Positions 1 to 8,564 of a stretch of DNA of 64,000 nucleotides are shown here, piece by piece; the stretch's first letter is position 1, and each line of letters begins with the position of its first letter. The position numbers and the translations under genes are program-made. This stretch comes from Siccirubricoccus sp. G192 (lineage in GTDB: Bacteria; Pseudomonadota; Alphaproteobacteria; Acetobacterales; Acetobacteraceae), in assembly GCF_019084075.1 (NCBI RefSeq), contig NZ_JAHREN010000001.1, positions 2,701,501-2,765,500 on the forward strand, read 5' to 3'. Below the pieces are notes generated by a model that was given only the letters and a program-made list of their open reading frames with translations, was not told where the DNA came from and ran no database searches.

Positions 1-380
1 GCTTCTGGGTGCTCTGCGACCGCGAGCCCAATCGCGGCTGGACCCAGGGGAGGGTCACGCTGCTCGGCGATGCCGCGCATCCCATGCTGCAATACCTGGC
101 GCAGGGCGCCAACATGGCGCTGGAGGATGCGGTCTGCCTCGCCGACCAGTTGCGGCTGCAGGACGACATCCCCACGGCGCTTTCCGCCTATGAGGATCTC
201 CGCGTGCTGCGCGCCGGCCGCGTGCAGGCCATGGCGCGGGTCTATGGCGAGATCTACCATGCCGCCGGAGTGCGCGCGGAGTTGCGCGACATCATGCTCG
301 CCGATCGCGACCCGGTGGCGGCGCGGGAGGCCATGGCCTGGCTCTATGAAAAGCCGCTCTGGCCGGGCGCCCCCGCCTGA
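1..380 (+). CDS. FAD-dependent aromatic monooxygenase, C-terminal part (3-hydroxybenzoate 6-hydroxylase/salicylate hydroxylase type)
   Basis: The gene is cut by the window edge; the reading frame is open from base 3 and ends at TGA 378-380, leaving about 125 residues. The stretch GDAAHPMLQYLAQGANMALE carries the GD motif that binds the FAD ribityl chain in class A flavoprotein hydroxylases, followed by the usual EDAVCLADQL helix. Known members hydroxylate 3-hydroxybenzoate, salicylate or similar acids in the cytoplasm using NAD(P)H and O2. The LQYLAQGANMALEDA form resembles 3-hydroxybenzoate 6-hydroxylases, which is a family-level inference because the substrate-binding half is missing. A Bug binding-protein gene follows after 44 bp on the same strand, suggesting one transcript. 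Confidence 0.8.
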   Translation, partial: FWVLCDREPNRGWTQGRVTLLGDAAHPMLQYLAQGANMALEDAVCLADQLRLQDDIPTALSAYEDLRVLRAGRVQAMARVYGEIYHAAGVRAELRDIMLADRDPVAAREAMAWLYEKPLWPGAPA

Positions 381-424
381 GAATTGCAACGGCCGCCAGG
401 GGCGGCCATGCCGGAGGATAGAGG

Positions 425-1402
425 ATGCCCAAGCCTACGCGGCGCACCGTTCTGGCGGCGCTTCCCGCCCTTGCCGCTCCGTCCCTGCTGCGCGCCCAGG
501 CGGCATGGCCGAACGGGACGGTCCGCATCGTCGTGCCCTTCGCCGCCGGCGGCTCCACCGATGCGGTGGCGCGGCTGGCCTCCTCCGGCCTGCAACCGCG
601 GCTCGGCGTGCCTGTCGTAGTGGAGAACCGCAGCGGCGCGGCGGGTTCCATCGGCACCGATGTGGTGGCCAAGGCGCGGCCGGATGGCCAGACCTGGCTG
701 CTCACCTTCGACAGCCACGCCACCATGCCGGCGCTGCTCGGCAACCTGCCCTTCGACCTCACCCGCGACCTCGACCCGGTGATGCTGGTCGGTGGTGCGC
801 CCTATGTCATCGCCACCCAGACGGCGAAGCCCTACCGGACCATGGCGGATCTGCTCGCCGCGGCGAAGGCCCGGCCGGACGGCGTCAGCTATGCCTCCAC
901 CGGCAATGGCACGATCGGGCACCTGGCAATGATCCTGCTCAGCGCCCGCGCCGGGGTCCGCATGGCGCATCTTCCCTATCGCGGTGGCGGGCTGGCGGTG
1001 AATGACGCAGTGGCCGGGCATGTGGACTGCATGATCGGCAGCGCCGCGCTGGTGGCGCCGCAGATCGCCGGCGGGCAATTGCGGCCGCTGCTGCAATTCG
1101 GCACCGAGCGCCTGCCCGCCCTGCCGGAGACGCAGACCGCCGCCGAGGCCGGCTTCCCCGGGCTGGAGGCGGTGGCCTGGTGGGGCGTCTTCGCCCCGCA
1201 TGGCACGCCGGAGGCGATCGTCGGCCGCTTCCACGCCGCGCTGCTGGAGACCTTCCACGAGGAGCGCATCCGCCGGCAGATGGAGGAGACGCAGCAAGCC
1301 CGGCTGGTGCTGAGCAGCCCGGCGGAGCTGCGCCGCTTCCTCGATGCGCAGATCGAGACCTGGGGCCGCGTGGTGCAGGAGAACCGCATCCGCGCCGATT
1401 GA
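425..1402 (+). CDS. Bug/TctC-family tripartite tricarboxylate transporter substrate-binding protein
   Basis: 325 residues, normal for the family. The N terminus has a twin-arginine-like signal (TRRTVLAAL, then a hydrophobic stretch, cleavage near residue 26), and the mature part begins AWPNGTVRIVVPF. The two ligand loops of Bug proteins are visible: AAGGSTDAVARL in domain 1 and YRGGGLAVNDAVAG in domain 2; VVENRSGAAGSIG lies between them. The start is fixed by a purine-rich GGAGGATAGAGG stretch directly before ATG 425. It lies 44 bp after the aromatic monooxygenase, so an aromatic or carboxylic acid ligand is a reasonable guess, but ligand identity cannot be read from sequence. No TctA/TctB membrane subunits are nearby. 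Confidence 0.93.
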   Translation: MPKPTRRTVLAALPALAAPSLLRAQAAWPNGTVRIVVPFAAGGSTDAVARLASSGLQPRLGVPVVVENRSGAAGSIGTDVVAKARPDGQTWLLTFDSHATMPALLGNLPFDLTRDLDPVMLVGGAPYVIATQTAKPYRTMADLLAAAKARPDGVSYASTGNGTIGHLAMILLSARAGVRMAHLPYRGGGLAVNDAVAGHVDCMIGSAALVAPQIAGGQLRPLLQFGTERLPALPETQTAAEAGFPGLEAVAWWGVFAPHGTPEAIVGRFHAALLETFHEERIRRQMEETQQARLVLSSPAELRRFLDAQIETWGRVVQENRIRAD

Positions 1403-1413
1403 GGCGCGGCCTG

Positions 1414-1518
1414 GAGCGTGATCGCTTGAGGTGCCTGCACCGAAAAAGCGTGAATCACGCGATCAAACAAAGGCCTGGAGCATGATGCGCGAACGAAGGT
1501 GAACGCATCATGTTCTAG
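1414..1518. repeat. Dispersed palindromic intergenic repeat, copy 1 (105 bp)
   Basis: This stretch recurs almost unchanged at 16232-16335, with about seven substitutions and one length difference in an A run. The right half is a strong hairpin: CTGGAGCATGATGCG pairs with CGCATCATGTTCTAG around a loop of about 12 bases. The left half contains a weaker inverted repeat built on TGATCGC and GCGATCA. It resembles the GAGCATGATC-type intergenic palindromes of alphaproteobacteria. The TAG stop of the leftward quinone oxidoreductase (bases 1517-1515) lies inside the TTCTAG terminus, so the element may have trimmed or supplied the gene end. It may also act as a terminator between the convergent genes. 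Confidence 0.85.
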
Positions 1519-2507
1519 GCTTCGGTTGGCACGACCACCACCGTGCCCCGCTTCCCGCCCGCCTCGACCAGCGCATGCGCCGCTGCCGTCGCGCCGAGCG
1601 GGAAGCGCCCGGCGATGCGGTGCAGCCGCCGGCCCTCGCGCAGCCAGCGCGTGATATCGGCCTGCGCCTGGCGCCGCGCCGCGGCCGGTGCGCTGTTCAG
1701 CAGCACGCTGCGGAGGTTCACGTTGCGGCGCATCAGCGCGGCGAAGGGGATGCGCGGCGAGGCCTCTCCCTTCGAGGCATAGCCGATAACGCTGCCATTC
1801 AGCGCCACCACCGCCGGCCACAGCGCGATATTGCCGCCGACATCCACCTCCACGATCCGGTCCGCGCCATGGCCGCCGGTGGCGTCCATGATCCTTGGAG
1901 CGGCATCCGGCTGGCGGTAATCGATCACGGACTCGGCGCCGGCCGCCAGCGCGTCCTCGCTTTTCCAGCCGCCGCTCGTGGTGGCCAGCACCTGTGCCGC
2001 CCCGCCCCAGCGGGCAAGTTGGATGGCGTAATTGCCCACCGCGCCGCCACCGCCAGAAACCAGCACGCGCAGCCCCTGCACCGGTCCATCCGCGAAAACG
2101 CAGCGATGTGCCGTCATGGCAGGGATGCCGAGGCAGGCGCCCGCCTCGAAATCCACCTCCTCCGGCAGATCCGAGATATTCTCCGCCGGCACGCAGGTGA
2201 ACTCGGCAGCGGTGCCGAAGGGCCGCCCGCGCTGCGCGTTGTAGAGCCAGACGCGGCGGCCGAGCAGTTCCGGCGCCACGCCCTCGCCCAGCGCCTCCAC
2301 CAGGCCAGCGCCGTCGCTGTTCGGGATGACCAGCGGCCATTCCATGGGATAGCCACGGCCGGCGCGGCGGTTGCAATCCGCCGGGTTGACGCCCGAGGCC
2401 AGCAGCCGCACCCGCACCTCGCCCGGCCCGGGCTGCGGCACCGGCCGCTCGCCCTGCATCAGCACCTCGGCGGCTGGTCCCGTCCTTTCATACCAGATGG
2501 CGCGCAT
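1515..2507 (-). CDS. Zinc-type alcohol dehydrogenase/NADPH:quinone oxidoreductase family protein
   Basis: 330 residues of the medium-chain dehydrogenase/reductase superfamily. The N-terminal GroES-like part (PGPGEVRVRLLASGVNPAD) is followed by a Rossmann domain with the nucleotide loop VSGGGGAVGNYAIQLAR near residues 145-165. The Cys/His/Glu zinc ligands of true alcohol dehydrogenases are not evident, which fits the quinone-reductase branch: NADPH-dependent reduction of quinones or enones. I chose ATG 2507 because MRAIWYERTG is the family-typical start; an in-frame start 15 codons upstream adds no recognisable sequence. The stop codon lies in the end of a dispersed palindromic repeat. It is convergent with the Bug gene at 425-1402. 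Confidence 0.88.
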   Translation of the reverse strand: MRAIWYERTGPAAEVLMQGERPVPQPGPGEVRVRLLASGVNPADCNRRAGRGYPMEWPLVIPNSDGAGLVEALGEGVAPELLGRRVWLYNAQRGRPFGTAAEFTCVPAENISDLPEEVDFEAGACLGIPAMTAHRCVFADGPVQGLRVLVSGGGGAVGNYAIQLARWGGAAQVLATTSGGWKSEDALAAGAESVIDYRQPDAAPRIMDATGGHGADRIVEVDVGGNIALWPAVVALNGSVIGYASKGEASPRIPFAALMRRNVNLRSVLLNSAPAAARRQAQADITRWLREGRRLHRIAGRFPLGATAAAHALVEAGGKRGTVVVVPTEA

Positions 2508-2530
2508 GGTGGGGTTTCCCTGTGACTGGC

Positions 2531-2920
2531 TCAGTCCAGCGCCGCGATGCATTCGATCTCGAGCAGGAATTCCGGCACCGGCAGCGCCGCCACCACGCAG
2601 GTGGTGCGTGCCGGCAGATGCGCGGCGGGGAAGGCCGCGGCATAGAGCGTGTTCATCTCGCGGATGTCGCCCGCCCGCGTCAGCAGCACGGTGGTCTTCA
2701 GCACGCGCGTCAGGTCGGCGCCGGCGGCGGCCAGCACCTCCCGCAGGTTCTGCATCACCTGGGCGAATTGCGCCGCGAAGTCGCCCGCCGCGATCCGCCC
2801 CGCCGCGTCATAGGGCGCGACCCCCGAGACATGCAGCGTCGCGCCATGCCGCACCGCGAGCGAGAGCGGCGGGAAGCGGCGGCCATCCGCCGGCGGGGCG
2901 AAGCGCTGGATATCGGCCAT
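2531..2920 (-). CDS. RidA/YjgF/YER057c family protein
   Basis: 129 residues, the usual length. RidA proteins hydrolyse reactive enamine/imine intermediates such as 2-aminoacrylate, and related members sit in many catabolic operons. The C-terminal half has the family signature: PARTTCV with the conserved substrate-binding arginine, then FLLEIECIA with the conserved glutamate. ATG 2920 (MADIQRFAP) is preferred; longer upstream starts give only an Arg/Ala-rich extension. It lies 23 bp upstream of the quinone oxidoreductase start on the same strand, so the two are probably one operon. The C-terminal LEIECIAALD ending is complete. Confidence 0.9.
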   Translation of the reverse strand: MADIQRFAPPADGRRFPPLSLAVRHGATLHVSGVAPYDAAGRIAAGDFAAQFAQVMQNLREVLAAAGADLTRVLKTTVLLTRAGDIREMNTLYAAAFPAAHLPARTTCVVAALPVPEFLLEIECIAALD

Positions 2921-3030
2921 CGGTCGAGCCTCCCTTGGGTTCCGGCGCATTCTGGCGCGGCAGCGGCTTGCTTGACAGGGCCGGCGAAGGGCGGAGGCCA
3001 CCTCCGCAACAGAGTCCGGGGGGCACCGCC

Positions 3031-3131
3031 ATGGCCAGGATTCCGCGCCGCCCGCTGCTCGGCCTGTTGGCCGCCGCGGGCGCGCCCGGGCTGCCTGGCC
3101 CGCTCGAAGGATCCGCCCCGTCGTGCCGGAG
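3031..3131 (+). pseudogene. Remnant of a Bug-family gene (signal peptide plus start of the mature protein)
   Basis: ATG 3031 opens MARIPRRPLLGLLAAAGAPG, a typical Bug signal peptide with an arginine pair. From base 3096, in a different frame, the DNA reads WPARRIRPVVP, closely matching the WPDRPIRLVVPF that starts mature Bug proteins elsewhere in this window. The match then stops and the 3' end of the convergent amidohydrolase begins at 3144. A gene start, one frameshift and loss of about 300 codons is the simplest reading. This is a pattern match by eye, so chance similarity in GC-rich DNA cannot be excluded. Confidence 0.45.
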
Positions 3132-3143
3132 CCGGAGCAGCGG

Positions 3144-4859
3144 TTACGCCGCGCTCCGCACCAGCCGCCCCGGCAAGGCGCCCGTCGCCTCGCCATCGCG
3201 GTAGGTGACGGCGCCGGCGACGATGGTGGCGTCATAGCCGCGCGCCCGCTGCAACAGGCGCCGCCCGCCGGCCGGCAGGTCCCAGCGCATCTCCGGCCGC
3301 TCCAGCCTGAGCGCGTCGAAATCGATGACGTTCACATCCGCGCGCATCCCCGGTGCCAGCACGCCGCGGTCCAGGAGGCCGGCGGCGCGGGCGGTGTCGG
3401 AGGTCTGGCGGCGCACGAGATCGGCGAGCGGCAGCGTGCCCTCGCGCCGGTCGCGGCCCCAATAGGCCAGCAGGAAGCTCGGGAAGCTGCCATCCGAGAT
3501 GAAGCCGACATGCGCGCCGCCATCGGAGAGGCCGACGATGGTATTGGGGTGCCGCAGCAGTTCCGCGCTCGCATCCAGCGTGTAGTCGGCATAATTGGTC
3601 AGCGGTGCGAAGAGGAAGCCCTGGCCGCCATCCGCCAGCAGCATGTCATAGGCGGCCGCCTCCGCACTGATGGCCTGGCGCGCGGCGATGGCGGCGATGG
3701 AGTTCTCGCGCGGCGGCGCATAGTCCGGCGGATCGCCGAAGGGGAACATTCGGTCGAAGCTGAGCCGCGTGATCAGCGGGAAATTGCTGCCCTTGATGCG
3801 GTCTTCGGACAAAATACGCGCCCGCATCGCCGGCTCCCGCATCGCCGCCACCCGCTGCTCCAGCGGCAGATGCGCGATGGATTTGTAGCTCTCGGTGCCG
3901 CTGAACGGGTTCTGGCTGCCCTGAAGGCCGAGCAGGATGCCGATCGGCCGTGGCGGGAAGACCGGGCGGATCGGCAGCCCATCCGCCGCCGCCTGGTTCG
4001 ACAGCGCCAGCAACTCGCGCCAGGCCTCGGTGCGGTCATGCCGCGCCGTCAGGGAGAAGACGATCGGCCGGCCGCTCCGCTCCGCCACCCGCCGCACCAT
4101 GGCGAATTCGGTGGCGGGGTCGGGCGTGTTCCAGTCCGAGACGAGTTCCAGCAGCCCCGTGCCGGCATCGCGCAGGCCAAGGGCGATGCCAGTGAGTTCA
4201 TCCTCCTGCGCGCGGAGCGTGGGCGTCGGGTCGCCCTTCAGGGTCTTGTGGCTGATGGTGCGGGAGGTGGAGAAGCCGAAGGCGCCGGCCCGCACCGCAT
4301 CGCCCACGATCTGCCGCATGGTGGCAATCTCGGCCTGGTTCGCCGGCTCCAGCTCCAGCGCGCGGCGGCCCATGACATAGACCCTGACCGCCGCATGCGG
4401 CACCAGGGCGCAGATGTCGATGTCGCGCGGCTTCGCGTCCAGCACGTCGAGGAACTCGGAAAAACTCTCCCACTGGAAATCGAGCCCCTCGGCGAGTGCC
4501 GGGCCGGGGATGTCCTCCACCCCCTCCATCAGCTCGATCAGCGTGTCGCGGTCGCCGCTGCGGACCGGGGCGAAGCCGACGCCGCAATTGCCCATTACCG
4601 CCGTCGTCACGCCATGCCAGGCGGAGGGCGCAAGGTGCTGGTCCCACACGGCCTGGCCATCGTAATGGGTATGGAGGTCGACGAAGCCGGGGGTGACGAT
4701 GCGGCCCTTCGCCGCGATCTCCTCGCGGCCGCTGCCCGCGACCTTGCCGACCGCGGTGATGCGGCCATTGGTGATGGCGACATCCGCCTCGAAAGCCTCA
4801 TGCCCCGTGCCGTCGAGGACGGTGCCGCCCCGGATGACCAGATCGGCCTCGATGCCCAT
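3144..4859 (-). CDS. N-acyl-D-amino-acid deacylase-type amidohydrolase
   Basis: 571 residues. The N-terminal small beta domain ([14 protein letters not shown]) leads into [12 protein letters not shown], with the metal-binding HxH at residues 63 and 65. [10 protein letters not shown] supplies the cysteine used as a metal ligand in D-aminoacylases, and [13 protein letters not shown] carries the catalytic aspartate region. Family members hydrolyse N-acyl-D-amino acids or N-carbamoyl and related amides in the cytoplasm, with one or two zinc ions. The length is somewhat above D-aminoacylase (about 480), as in the wider group of amidohydrolase family proteins, so the true substrate is open. It is divergently arranged with the enoyl-CoA hydratase, with a 132 bp shared spacer. 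Confidence 0.9.
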   Translation of the reverse strand: MGIEADLVIRGGTVLDGTGHEAFEADVAITNGRITAVGKVAGSGREEIAAKGRIVTPGFVDLHTHYDGQAVWDQHLAPSAWHGVTTAVMGNCGVGFAPVRSGDRDTLIELMEGVEDIPGPALAEGLDFQWESFSEFLDVLDAKPRDIDICALVPHAAVRVYVMGRRALELEPANQAEIATMRQIVGDAVRAGAFGFSTSRTISHKTLKGDPTPTLRAQEDELTGIALGLRDAGTGLLELVSDWNTPDPATEFAMVRRVAERSGRPIVFSLTARHDRTEAWRELLALSNQAAADGLPIRPVFPPRPIGILLGLQGSQNPFSGTESYKSIAHLPLEQRVAAMREPAMRARILSEDRIKGSNFPLITRLSFDRMFPFGDPPDYAPPRENSIAAIAARQAISAEAAAYDMLLADGGQGFLFAPLTNYADYTLDASAELLRHPNTIVGLSDGGAHVGFISDGSFPSFLLAYWGRDRREGTLPLADLVRRQTSDTARAAGLLDRGVLAPGMRADVNVIDFDALRLERPEMRWDLPAGGRRLLQRARGYDATIVAGAVTYRDGEATGALPGRLVRSAA

Positions 4860-4991
4860 GCGCCGCTTCCTTCCGCTACCGCCTTGAATTGCCCGGCAGG
4901 GTAGGGGGTTCCGGGCCGGTGGCCAACCCTGGGGGTGTGGACACGGACGGCCCCGGGGTTAGCCTCCGTCGCAGACAGAGGAGTCCCTCGG

Positions 4992-5801
4992 ATGCAACTC
5001 GCCGCCCTCGGCCAGGAATTTGCCACCATTACTGCCACGGAACCATCCGCCCAGGTGCTGGCCGTCACGCTGAACCGCCCGGAACGCGCCAATTCCCTGA
5101 CCACCCGCATGGCCGAGGAACTGCTCGTGATCTTCGGCGCGCTGGAGGCCGAGCCCGATGCCTATCGCTGCGTCATCCTCACCGGCGCCGGCGACCGCGT
5201 CTTCTGCGCCGGCGCCGACCTGAAGGAGCGGGACGGCATGAGCGATGCCGATTTCACCCGGCAGCACTACCTCTATGAGCGCTGCTTCCGCGCGCTGCTG
5301 GCCTGCCCGCCGCCGCTGATCGCCGCCATCAACGGCGCCGCCGTGGCGGGCGGGCTGGAAATGGCGCTCTGCTGCGACTTCGCCTATGCCGTGGACACCG
5401 CACGCTTCGCGCTCACCGAGGTGACGCGCGGCATCATGCCCGGCGGCGGCGGCACCCAGAACCTGCCCCGCAGCATCGGCGAGCGCCGTGCCAAGGAGGT
5501 GATCTTCACCGGCCAGCCCTTCACCGCCGCGGATGCGCTGGCCTGGGGCGTGGTGAACCGGCTCTGCGCGCCCGGCACGGTGATGCAGGAGGCGCTGCGC
5601 ACCGCCGGGATCATCCGCGACAATGCGCCGCTCTCGGTCCGTCAGGCGAAGAAGGCCATCAGCCAGGGCCTCCAGATGGACCGCGCCAGCGGCATGCTCT
5701 TCGAGATCGAGGCCTATTACCAGTTGATCCCCACCGAGGACCGGGTGGAGGGGATCAAGGCCTATGTCGAGAAGCGCCGGCCGGTGTTCAAAGGGCGGTA
5801 G
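4992..5801 (+). CDS. Enoyl-CoA hydratase/isomerase (crotonase) family protein
   Basis: 269 residues, the normal crotonase length. VFCAGADLKER forms the first oxyanion-hole segment and INGAAVAGGLEMALCCDF the second. RGIMPGGGGTQNLPR contains the loop with the second acidic residue position; the run of glycines is typical of methylglutaconyl-CoA hydratase-like members. The expected reaction is hydration of an enoyl-CoA in the cytoplasm. ATG 4992 is chosen because AGAGGA lies 9-10 bases upstream and MQLAALGQEF fits homologue starts; an upstream in-frame start at 4935 adds 19 unconvincing residues. It is convergent with the DUF3141 gene. Confidence 0.92.
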   Translation: MQLAALGQEFATITATEPSAQVLAVTLNRPERANSLTTRMAEELLVIFGALEAEPDAYRCVILTGAGDRVFCAGADLKERDGMSDADFTRQHYLYERCFRALLACPPPLIAAINGAAVAGGLEMALCCDFAYAVDTARFALTEVTRGIMPGGGGTQNLPRSIGERRAKEVIFTGQPFTAADALAWGVVNRLCAPGTVMQEALRTAGIIRDNAPLSVRQAKKAISQGLQMDRASGMLFEIEAYYQLIPTEDRVEGIKAYVEKRRPVFKGR

Positions 5802-5832
5802 CACCGGCCGGGGTTCTCAAGGGCCGCGCGCC

Positions 5833-8124
5833 TCAATCGGCGGGGATCGCCGCATCCTCGAAGGCCGGGAGGCGGGCGGTGCCGTTGCGCAGCGTGGCGC
5901 GAAGCTGCCCCAGCATCGCCTGCGCCGCGTCACCGAGTTCCGCCTCGGGCCCTGCCACGGACTCCACCGTTGCCAGGGCGCGGCTGCGGTCGGCGGGTTT
6001 CGGCAGCAGTTTCGGCAGCGCGGCCAGGGCCTCGGCGGGCGCCATGGTGCAGATCACCGTCTGCTCCCGGATCAGCGCCTGGCGGGCGGCCGCGGTCATC
6101 TCGGCGAAGGGCTTCGCCTCGCGCAGCAGCGTGTCGGAGCGGACCAGCCGGTTGCGCCGCACGCCGCCGCGCGCCTGGGCCAGCAGGATCATCATCCGCA
6201 CCACGGCCTCGGCATAGCCGCCGGTGGCGATGCGGGACAGCGCATCCCGCACCTCCGGTGCCTCGGCGAGGGGGCTCGCCTGCGGCTCCGCGACGGTGCC
6301 GGCCCCGGCCACGCCGAGGGCCGCCAGCCAGCCATAGACGCCGTGGAAGGCGGTCTCGGTCCAGGCATCGCGCATGTCGCGCCAAGCGTCGAAGCTGCGT
6401 TCCACGCCATCGGCCCAAAGGCGCTCCCAGGCGAGGAAAGGGTTGCCGGGGCTGGCCGGCGCCCGCCTCTCGCGCACCATCCCGGCCAGCGGCGCCACGG
6501 GTGCCATCAGCGGGTTGCTGTCGCTGAAGGCGTGGCGGCGGGCGCGCATCGGGTGCATCTGGCGCCGCAACTCGGCGGTCCGCTCGGTCGTGAGCTGGCG
6601 CACCAGGGGCGCGGCGAACATGTCATAGAGGCCCTGGTTCAGCGCCGCGATCTTCGCCACCGCCGGGAAGGCCTCGTTCTTCGCCTCGCCGGACCGGGCG
6701 CGGATGGCGGCGATGCTGCGCTCCTGCAACTCCACCTGCCACTTGCCGCCGGCATCGGCGGTGATGACCATCTCGTAGAGGCCGGGCGCCACGCTGTCGA
6801 TCAGTTGCAGGGTCTCGGCGATCTCCGAATGCTCCTTCAGCGCCACCGCGCCGGAGACGAAGATGCCGAGATGGCCGATCTCGTCATGCATCAGGTAGAC
6901 GATGGTCTGGCCGAGCGTCTTGATCTCCTGCTCGTCGCGATAGACATCCGCGATCCAGCGCAGCGCCTGGCCGGGCGGCGTGATGTTGTCGCCGGCCGAG
7001 GCGAAGACGATCACCGGGCTGCGCACCGCCCGCATGTTGAAGGTGGCACCGCTGCCGGCGGAGATCTCGCCGCGGGCGAAGCGGTCGCCGATGAACAGGT
7101 TCTCGACGATCCAGAGGATCTCGTCGCGGTTCATCAGGAAGAAGCCGCCCCACCAGCGGTCGAATTCCAGGAAGCGCGGCGCCTCGGAATCCACCTTCTC
7201 ATAGAGGTTGAAATACTTGCGGAACCAGGTGTTGCCCGGCGACAGCGCCTCGAAATTCATCGCCAGGTTGGCGCCGTCGAATTTGCCATTGCCGAGATCG
7301 GCCAGCAGCGCCGCCGGCCAGGAGCCGCCGGCCAGGCCGCCCAGGTAGCGCATCGGGTTGCGGCCGCGCTCGCCCGCCCAGTAGGAGAGCGGCGCGCCAT
7401 TCAGCACCAGGGCACCGCAAAGCTCGGGCTGCGAGGCGGCCAGCATCATCACCGCCCAGCCGCCCTGGCAATTGCCGACCACGACGGGCTTCGGCGCCTC
7501 CCGGTGCAGGTCGTGGATGCGGCGCAGGAAGGCGGTTTCCGCCGCGGTGATGTCGAGCACGGTCTGGCCGGGCTCCGGGTCGCGGAAGAAGATCACGAAA
7601 TAGACGGGATGGCCGCGCCGCAGCGCGACGCCCACCTGGCTGTCCGACTTGAAGCCGCCGATGCCGGCGCCATGCCCGGCGCGCGGATCGATGATGACGA
7701 AGGGTTGCAGCTTCGGGTCGGTGGGCCGGGCGCCCTCGGGCACCTTGATGCGCACCAGGGCGTAGTTGCAGGGGCGTGGCAGGCTGCGCCCGTCCAGCAC
7801 CATCTCCCAGTCGAAGACCAGGACTGGCGGGCAGCCCTCGGCCTCATGCTCGACGAAGGCATTGCCGGCCTGGCGCATGGTGTCCCAGAACAGGATGGCG
7901 CGCTGGCTGGCATCGATGGCGTATTCCGCGGCGTCCCGCGCCAGGTTGACGGGATCGGCGGGCAGGCGCGGCGGCGCCGTCGACGCGGCAAGGGCGGGCA
8001 GCAGGTTAGTGGCCTGCCGGTTGGCCACATCCGCCAGCGCCCGGGCCTGGCCAAGCACGCGGGTCATGGTCTCGGCGCCGCGGAGCAGGAATTCGCGGCC
8101 AGGTGGCGGGGTGACCATCGTCAT
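5833..8124 (-). CDS. DUF3141 family protein (PHA-synthase-like alpha/beta hydrolase)
   Basis: 763 residues from ATG 8124. The central half looks like an alpha/beta hydrolase of the PHA synthase/PHA depolymerase group: VVVGNCQGGWAVMM holds a G-x-C-x-G nucleophile elbow in which cysteine replaces serine, VFASAGDNITPP gives the acid residue, and HDEIGHLGIFVSG the histidine. The C-terminal 300 residues are helical and uncharacterised. The product is predicted cytoplasmic with no signal peptide. TGAGGA lies ten bases before ATG 8124, whereas the upstream ATG 8160 has no clear ribosome site. No phaA/B/P/R genes are adjacent. Function is not established for this family; a thioesterase, depolymerase or acyltransferase on CoA or polyester substrates is inference. 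Confidence 0.88.
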   Translation of the reverse strand: MTMVTPPPGREFLLRGAETMTRVLGQARALADVANRQATNLLPALAASTAPPRLPADPVNLARDAAEYAIDASQRAILFWDTMRQAGNAFVEHEAEGCPPVLVFDWEMVLDGRSLPRPCNYALVRIKVPEGARPTDPKLQPFVIIDPRAGHGAGIGGFKSDSQVGVALRRGHPVYFVIFFRDPEPGQTVLDITAAETAFLRRIHDLHREAPKPVVVGNCQGGWAVMMLAASQPELCGALVLNGAPLSYWAGERGRNPMRYLGGLAGGSWPAALLADLGNGKFDGANLAMNFEALSPGNTWFRKYFNLYEKVDSEAPRFLEFDRWWGGFFLMNRDEILWIVENLFIGDRFARGEISAGSGATFNMRAVRSPVIVFASAGDNITPPGQALRWIADVYRDEQEIKTLGQTIVYLMHDEIGHLGIFVSGAVALKEHSEIAETLQLIDSVAPGLYEMVITADAGGKWQVELQERSIAAIRARSGEAKNEAFPAVAKIAALNQGLYDMFAAPLVRQLTTERTAELRRQMHPMRARRHAFSDSNPLMAPVAPLAGMVRERRAPASPGNPFLAWERLWADGVERSFDAWRDMRDAWTETAFHGVYGWLAALGVAGAGTVAEPQASPLAEAPEVRDALSRIATGGYAEAVVRMMILLAQARGGVRRNRLVRSDTLLREAKPFAEMTAAARQALIREQTVICTMAPAEALAALPKLLPKPADRSRALATVESVAGPEAELGDAAQAMLGQLRATLRNGTARLPAFEDAAIPAD

Positions 8125-8564
8125 GCGGGATGGATCCTCATGGAACAAACTATGTTGCATCGCGGCAGGGATCAGGTCCAGCCCCGGAACGGGAGGGCAT
8201 CGGCCATCTCAGGAATTCAGGGCCATGGACCTTGCTCGGGCTTGGTGGCCGGGCGTCAACGCCGGGAAGCGCTCCGGTTTGCGCAGAAGCAAGGGCGGAA
8301 TTAAAAATAATATCGCAGTGCAGCACCCGATACGGGGTTCCCAAATGCGGGAGTTGACCATTTTCCTATAAGCCGAAGCGACGGCGCCCACAAGCCATCT
8401 GAACTGAAAAGTTGAATTCGAAACATTGAGTTACATAGTGGAGCGACAAGTCGAGCGGCTGGTCAATCCGCGCATTGCCCTGCCGCCCGCGGAAGAAGCC
8501 CGGCCTCGGCGGCGGGCCGGCACGCTCGGCTGCTACGGCAGCCGCGCCACTGCCCCGCCCCGCC
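8125..8564. other. 440 bp spacer with an A+T-rich core; no gene seen
   Basis: The spacer separates two leftward genes and must hold the DUF3141 promoter. Its centre (about 8290-8445) is clearly richer in A and T than the rest of the window, including TTAAAAATAATAT and a TTGACCATTTTCC tract. No convincing -35/-10 pair with standard spacing was found on either strand, and the short reading frames here have no family features or good ribosome sites. A small RNA or leader is possible but not supported by a clear hairpin plus T-run. Confidence 0.4.

Noticed and set aside
3123..4904. Plus-strand open frame of 593 codons
   Set aside because: Antisense to the amidohydrolase, whose catalytic motifs are intact on the other strand.
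5764..8304. Plus-strand open frame of 846 codons
   Set aside because: Entirely antisense to the DUF3141 gene, with no recognisable motif and repetitive Gly/Arg/His composition.
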